Notes under the pieces: generated by a model
The model's database searches: none
What the model saw: the letters and a program-made list of their open reading frames with translations, nothing else
What the model was told of the DNA's origin: nothing
Part shown: positions 59,256-64,000 of the stretch, one piece after another
Layout: each line of letters starts with the position of its first letter
Position numbering within the stretch: the stretch's first letter is position 1
NCBI GenBank assembly: GCA_004794655.1
Contig: SMMW01000003.1
Coordinates: 19,858,501 to 19,922,500, forward strand
Direction of reading: 5' to 3'
DNA from: Marisa cornuarietis
Taxonomy: Eukaryota > Mollusca > Gastropoda > Architaenioglossa > Ampullariidae
Length of the DNA: 64,000 nucleotides
Position numbers and translations under genes: made by a program

Positions 59256-59329
<74 letters not shown>
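59244..59329. repeat. (TATG)n(GT)n(GA)n compound microsatellite
   Basis: Four TATG units, about 23 GT units to 59307 and about 11 GA units. Confidence 0.96.
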
Positions 59330-59338
<9 letters not shown>

Positions 59339-62300
59339 AAACGAACGAACGAAATTTATTGCTTAAACCTCAACATCGCAGGAAGTGAACACAGCTCACA
59401 CAATTTTAAGAATAAAATATTACAATTCAATCATCATGTTAAGGTAAGTTTGCAGAGAGAGAGAGAGAGTGCTTGGCGAGAATGGAGGAGAGAGCTCAAA
59501 CACAGCTGCTGCTTTTTGGATGTAGGGTCAGGAGATAGAATAACGGAATTACTGTAGTGTTGACACAAATGTCTGTCAGTCTAGAAACAAGAATCAATCA
59601 TTGGTGATTATTCGCAGGTCCAGTCAGTATAGTGACCTCAGGGAAACGGTAAGGTGGGTGGCTGGACATTGTGCAGTCCAGTAGCCAAGGCAGCACTAAT
59701 GACGAGCGAGGGAAATTCGATACGCGCTTGTCTCCCTTGTAAGTTCTCCACAGACGCCCTCTGCTCATCGTGAGAGTGGCTCACCATGCAGTGAGACAGT
59801 GAGCCCCACCTGCTGGCTAGTTGCAGAGTCCGGGAATATTTAGAGAGCTCGATTCATTACAAGAAAATCTGCAATTTTTCAAAATTTCTGTAAGTAAATT
59901 TGTCATCAAAATATGTCAGAACCTTCAGGGACGTAGATACCAATAAACCATGAAATTAATTCAGTAACCTTCTTGGAATACTAAGTGGTGGCATGACATC
60001 GTTATTTAAAATGGATTTGACGGATCTATTAGCAAATAAAGAGTCAGATTAATGTGATATAATGTATGAAAAGATTCACGTGAAATATATATATATATAT
60101 ATACAAGACCTGATATTCAAAGAAAAGACGAAAGAGACGGAGAGAGGGGCAAAGAGGCAGAGATATATATTTTTCGCAGTATCTGGAGGACGATAAGAGC
60201 CATAATAAAGAATTACTGACTACGAACATTTAATCCATTTTCAGAAGAAAGTATTTTTGTCAACAATATTCCTGTTGCCAGAGAGTAATGATTACCAGCC
60301 TCTCTTGATAATGCTTCAGTCAAGGTTTACATCAGATTCACAAAGGTGAACCGAAGAGAGGCGGGTGGGGGAGGGGTGCCCATAAAATCTTGAATTGACT
60401 GCTGTAGCTCTGATCAAAACATATTTCTGTTTTTTTCCTAATATTTAGTTAATCTCATTTTTCATATTTTCACAATCCCCCTTTACTTTGGCTTAACATA
60501 TTTTTAAATTAACAATTATTGGTTATTTCATTTAAAGTCCCCCTTTAATTTGCCTTGTACAAAATGTATTTTTAACTGATGATGACCGGGGGTCGCAGTT
60601 TACTTCGCTCGCCTCGGGGGCCACAAACCCTCGGCAGGCTACTGCAGATTCAGTTTTTGAGTGGTCGGAATTCCTCGACGATTCTTCAGACACACGAAAC
60701 TAGCTCAAGATCAAAATCAGTGTCACCGAAAAGACATATTCTGTGATTATTTGATAAGCGGTTTCTTTGAAAAAGAAGCGGTATTGTTTTCATTAAGTTT
60801 GTTCATCACGGGGATGGAGAGAGAGACTACATGCAGTGTCCCCCGGTGAGAGCGACCTTGGCCACAGTTTGCTCTTGAGTCTGGTCGTCCCTTACCACCC
60901 AATCCCATTCCACCCCCAGTAAGCCCCAAATCTTCAGGGAAAATGCATTTTACTTAATTGAACTTTTATCCTGTGTTAGACAGTGAGTGGAAACTCTCTG
61001 CAGTCCTTCATTGCTCTCTCACAGTCTGCCGGTCTCGGCGGCACAGGCGCTGTGTTTTCAAGATGCTTTTAAGTACGACAGATCAGAAGAAGGAGAAAGG
61101 ATATTTTGACATGGGGCTGCTCTTCTGTGGAAATAACAAGTCTCAGAACTGATTTTCAAAGTGAAGGCGCGAAATGTCGTAGTTCACATCACACTGACTT
61201 GACGGTTTCCTACAGGTCCCGGGGGCGAACGCAAGAACATTAGGGAGATGCTTGTAGAGGGCGCTGCCACCATCTTTATGGCCGCCGACGGAACATATTG
61301 TCCCAGCATCATTACTTTCTTGTCTGCTGCCCATCTCTTTCCGAGAAAATACCAAAGTGCCTTGAGATGCGCATGTCCCATTTATACGCCTGCATTAGCA
61401 TGTCTTCCGCAGAAAAGGATGTTTCCGTCCTATCTGGGGGATCAAGAAGAGTGAGTCGTGTTCATCCCCGCGGCTGCTTTCTCGCCATCTCCCCAAGCCA
61501 TGTCGTGACGGACTGGAAAGGTCACGAGACTTTTTCAGACTAAACCTGGTCTTCACTGTGGCCTGGGCTGGACTCATCAGGATCCCTCTGCCCCCCCCCT
61601 CCCAGTCCTTGTTTCGACAGGCCGGACGATAGAAACACACTAGCTGAGTCAGGTTGTTATATAAGCATTGTGTCAAATGATTTCTAAAGTGCCTCAGAGA
61701 TCTTCTGAAAGGAAAATTCTAGATAATCCTGGCAGACAAACCCTGTAGACTGTGAAATGTGATAGTACTGGCAGGTATTTTTACACGTGTCTTCACCTTT
61801 ACAGCTGATAAACATCACGAACCTTGGCCTCTGGCTCTGTACTTTGTGACCGCGTGTGTCAGTACATTGATGACTTTTCCATTTAACTGGCTGGCTATTC
61901 AACTTCCCCGTTATACTCTTACAAGTTCTTCTCTTCGTGCACACAATACTGCTGAACACTTAAAAAATCGTAGCTAATTACATTGTTCTATTAGTAGTGT
62001 TGCGGCTTCGTATTTTAATGTAGCATCAGGTGATACAATCAACCACCACCACCCCCTTAAAAAAAGAAAACAGATGACAGAAGTTTAAAAAAATCACTTT
62101 TATTCGCAAGTGTGTTGCAGCAGTATTTTCATGACAGTTAAGAAGTAGCTGTGTGCTTACACTGTGTGCATCTTTATGTCCTTCGCTGTCATGGCTTTTG
62201 TCGAGAAGAGAGCATTTTCACAATATTGAAGAAATATTTCATGTCTGGAGGATACTGGTTAAGGTCTATTACTGTTTAACCCTCAAGAATTTGTTTTTAA

Positions 62301-62442
62301 TCACTCCACTCTTCTCCACGTTTTCTCCACTTTTGGTTGCAGGTATCTCTCGGATCTCTCGGATCAGACGTTTCATGTTTCTCTTCTGTTTTTGCTGCGC
62401 AATGAGGATTCTTTTGAATGGATACCTGCGTAATATAAATCG
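59330..62442. other. Intergenic, no gene supported
   Basis: Contains a short GA run (59455-59469), a TA run (60088-60102) and a GC-richer stretch at 61180-61560 with many overlapping open frames but no recognisable protein. Nothing else identified. Confidence 0.45.
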
Positions 62443-62443
62443 A

Positions 62444-62536
<93 letters not shown>
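62443..62536. repeat. (CAT)n microsatellite, about 31 units
   Basis: Perfect CAT run; the poly-His and poly-Met frames over it are artefacts. Confidence 0.97.
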
Positions 62537-62754
62537 GTTACAGCTTTCATGAACAGTGTCTGGACTGGCGAATGATCACGTGTATTCACGCGCTCACGAT
62601 CACATGTGTATTTACACATGCACACCACTAGTAGGTAGTGTTCTACAAACAATGTCAAGTTAGTAATTCCTATAGTGTGGTCGCTAGTGTCCTCTTCTGA
62701 ATCATGACACTCTTAGCTCTTGTGACCTGATTCCACTTGGAGTTTTCTATATTT

Positions 62755-62890
62755 GTCTTTTATTAGTCAACAGTACTGTAGTTCATCCTTTCGCTCCTTC
62801 GTATGATGTCCATGTCTCCTTCTTGTCTCAAGCGCTAAGAGCACGCTACTTACGAGTAAGTGCTATACAAATCACACATTTATTATGATT
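62755..62890 (+). mobile_element. LINE 3' tail, copy 6, diverged
   Basis: TTGTCTCAAGCGCTAAGAGC, ACGCTACTTACGAGTAAGTG and CTATACAAATCACACATTTA then ATTATGATTA: the same 3' hairpin block and tail as the other copies, but older. Confidence 0.75.
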
Positions 62891-64000
62891 AGTTTACCTA
62901 TTTAGACACACCTGAATGAAGTCCACCACCAGCTGCTTCAGATTGTCAAGTGAGCTGAGGTCAAGTGGATTGTCGCGTAGATCAGTTGTGCCCATGACAA
63001 GCTCGTCACGCGAATAGAAAACAGACTGGGTATCGGGGTGTAGCCTTGTGTTTTCCTAGCCCTTCATTCCCGGTGTCACTGGTGGACATAGTGACAATGT
63101 GAGGACAGTCTTTCAGAAAAAGACAATCAAAGAAGGAAGTACAGCAGGACGCACTATAGCTCGGGAGAGAGAAAGAGAGAGCACCAAGACACACTCACTC
63201 TCTCTCATTAACACATATTACCTCTGGAAAGTAAGAGAGAGAGAGAGAGAGAGACCATTGACAATTTTATTGATTACACCATTAGAGCATATCAAGTCAT
63301 CAATATTTAAGAAACTGGGCTGTGTAATTAGACATGAGAGAAAATGGAAAAGAAGGGTCAGATCAAGTAATCGATTTTTAACAAATTGCGCTGGTGCGTT
63401 AAATATGAGAATTAATGGAAATGTGCAACATCTGTGGTTCGTACATGGGGAGATCATAAATATAATCATCTACATAACATAGTCACTAGCTTATACAATG
63501 TACAGCAAGTGCTAGCGCCTTAACAACATTCTCTGTGACACAAGAAAGGGAAGAGCAACCCAATAACGAATACGTGTACGAGAGCGCTTACACAAAAGCA
63601 ACAACAACAACAACACACACACACGCGCGCGAGCGCCATGTAAAATGATTAGCAGCCTATTGTTTCAGTACATCTTATTTAGAATAACATGCAGTATAAC
63701 AAGTATACAAACACCGTCAATGGTCTAATAGTTTCGTCGGAAAATATCGCCCATGACGCGTGGTACACGTGGTAGACTGCAAGGGTCTGCGGGGTGAGCA
63801 CCTTGCAGCACTGGAACATGGCCTCTGATGTTGATAGGAGCTTGACAGTATAAGAAATGAGTATGTGTGTTTTATCTTCTACTTTTAATTTACACAGAAG
63901 AGATGCTACGTCTCGTGGAGGGAGGGTCACATTATTTCTATATTTAGCTTGTGTGTTGTTACATCGGAAATTCCAAATACATTAACATTCGCTACACCTT
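62891..64000. other. Intergenic, right edge
   Basis: A (GA) run at 63232-63254 and a CAA/CA run at 63597-63622. No gene supported. Confidence 0.5.

Overview
This is a piece of animal nuclear genome, most likely from a mollusc and probably a gastropod. That assignment is an inference from the split gene structure, the repeat types and the general texture; no single sequence proves it. Two protein-coding genes are clear and the rest is mostly transposon remains, minisatellites and long microsatellites. No prokaryotic operon, CRISPR array or tRNA gene was seen.

The core is a head-to-head gene pair around 10.7-11.0 kb. Leftward (minus strand) runs the 5' part of PHKB, the beta subunit of phosphorylase kinase: six coding exons from 10727 down to 5631 encode the first 220 residues, and the gene is not complete in this window. 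Rightward (plus strand) runs a complete ITFG1 (T-cell immunomodulatory protein, LINKIN) in 17 coding exons from 10993 to 33210. All 17 exons join in phase to give 589 residues, with a signal peptide, FG-GAP-like repeats, one C-terminal membrane helix and a poly(A) signal near 34057. The two start codons are about 265 bp apart and an ETS-type site lies between them. The same two genes are head to head in human.

The introns are full of mobile elements. PHKB introns hold a Tigger/pogo-type element with intact ends (6685-7360) and an antisense, unusual 18S rRNA fragment. ITFG1 introns hold a hAT element with terminal repeats and a target duplication (12282-14885), several decayed non-LTR retrotransposons (16.5-18.1, 20.4-21.3, 22.6-23.3, 25.1-26.6, 30.3-31.0 kb), a SINE with a perfect 10-bp target duplication (25548-25738), a DIRS-like relic (28.1-28.8 kb) and a 54-bp tandem repeat.

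From 34.1 kb to the right end I find no host gene. There is a decayed Tc1-like element (34344-35915) with a second DNA element nested inside it (8-bp duplication), a 5'-truncated LINE with endonuclease and reverse transcriptase pieces (38.6-40.85 kb), several short copies of one LINE 3' tail, a 49-50 bp minisatellite with a three-unit higher-order pattern (46.73-47.50 kb), a 34-bp minisatellite (47.9-48.4 kb), other short tandem arrays, a SINE carrying its own nested MITE (54.3-54.6 kb), and many long CA/GT, GAT and CAT tracts. Some GC-richer single-copy-looking stretches (about 44.95-45.2, 54.8-55.1, 58.8-59.0, 61.2-61.55 kb) could be conserved non-coding DNA, which cannot be judged without comparison to relatives. 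At the far left two minus-strand exon-like segments (1506-2026) join in phase and may belong to an unrecognised gene.
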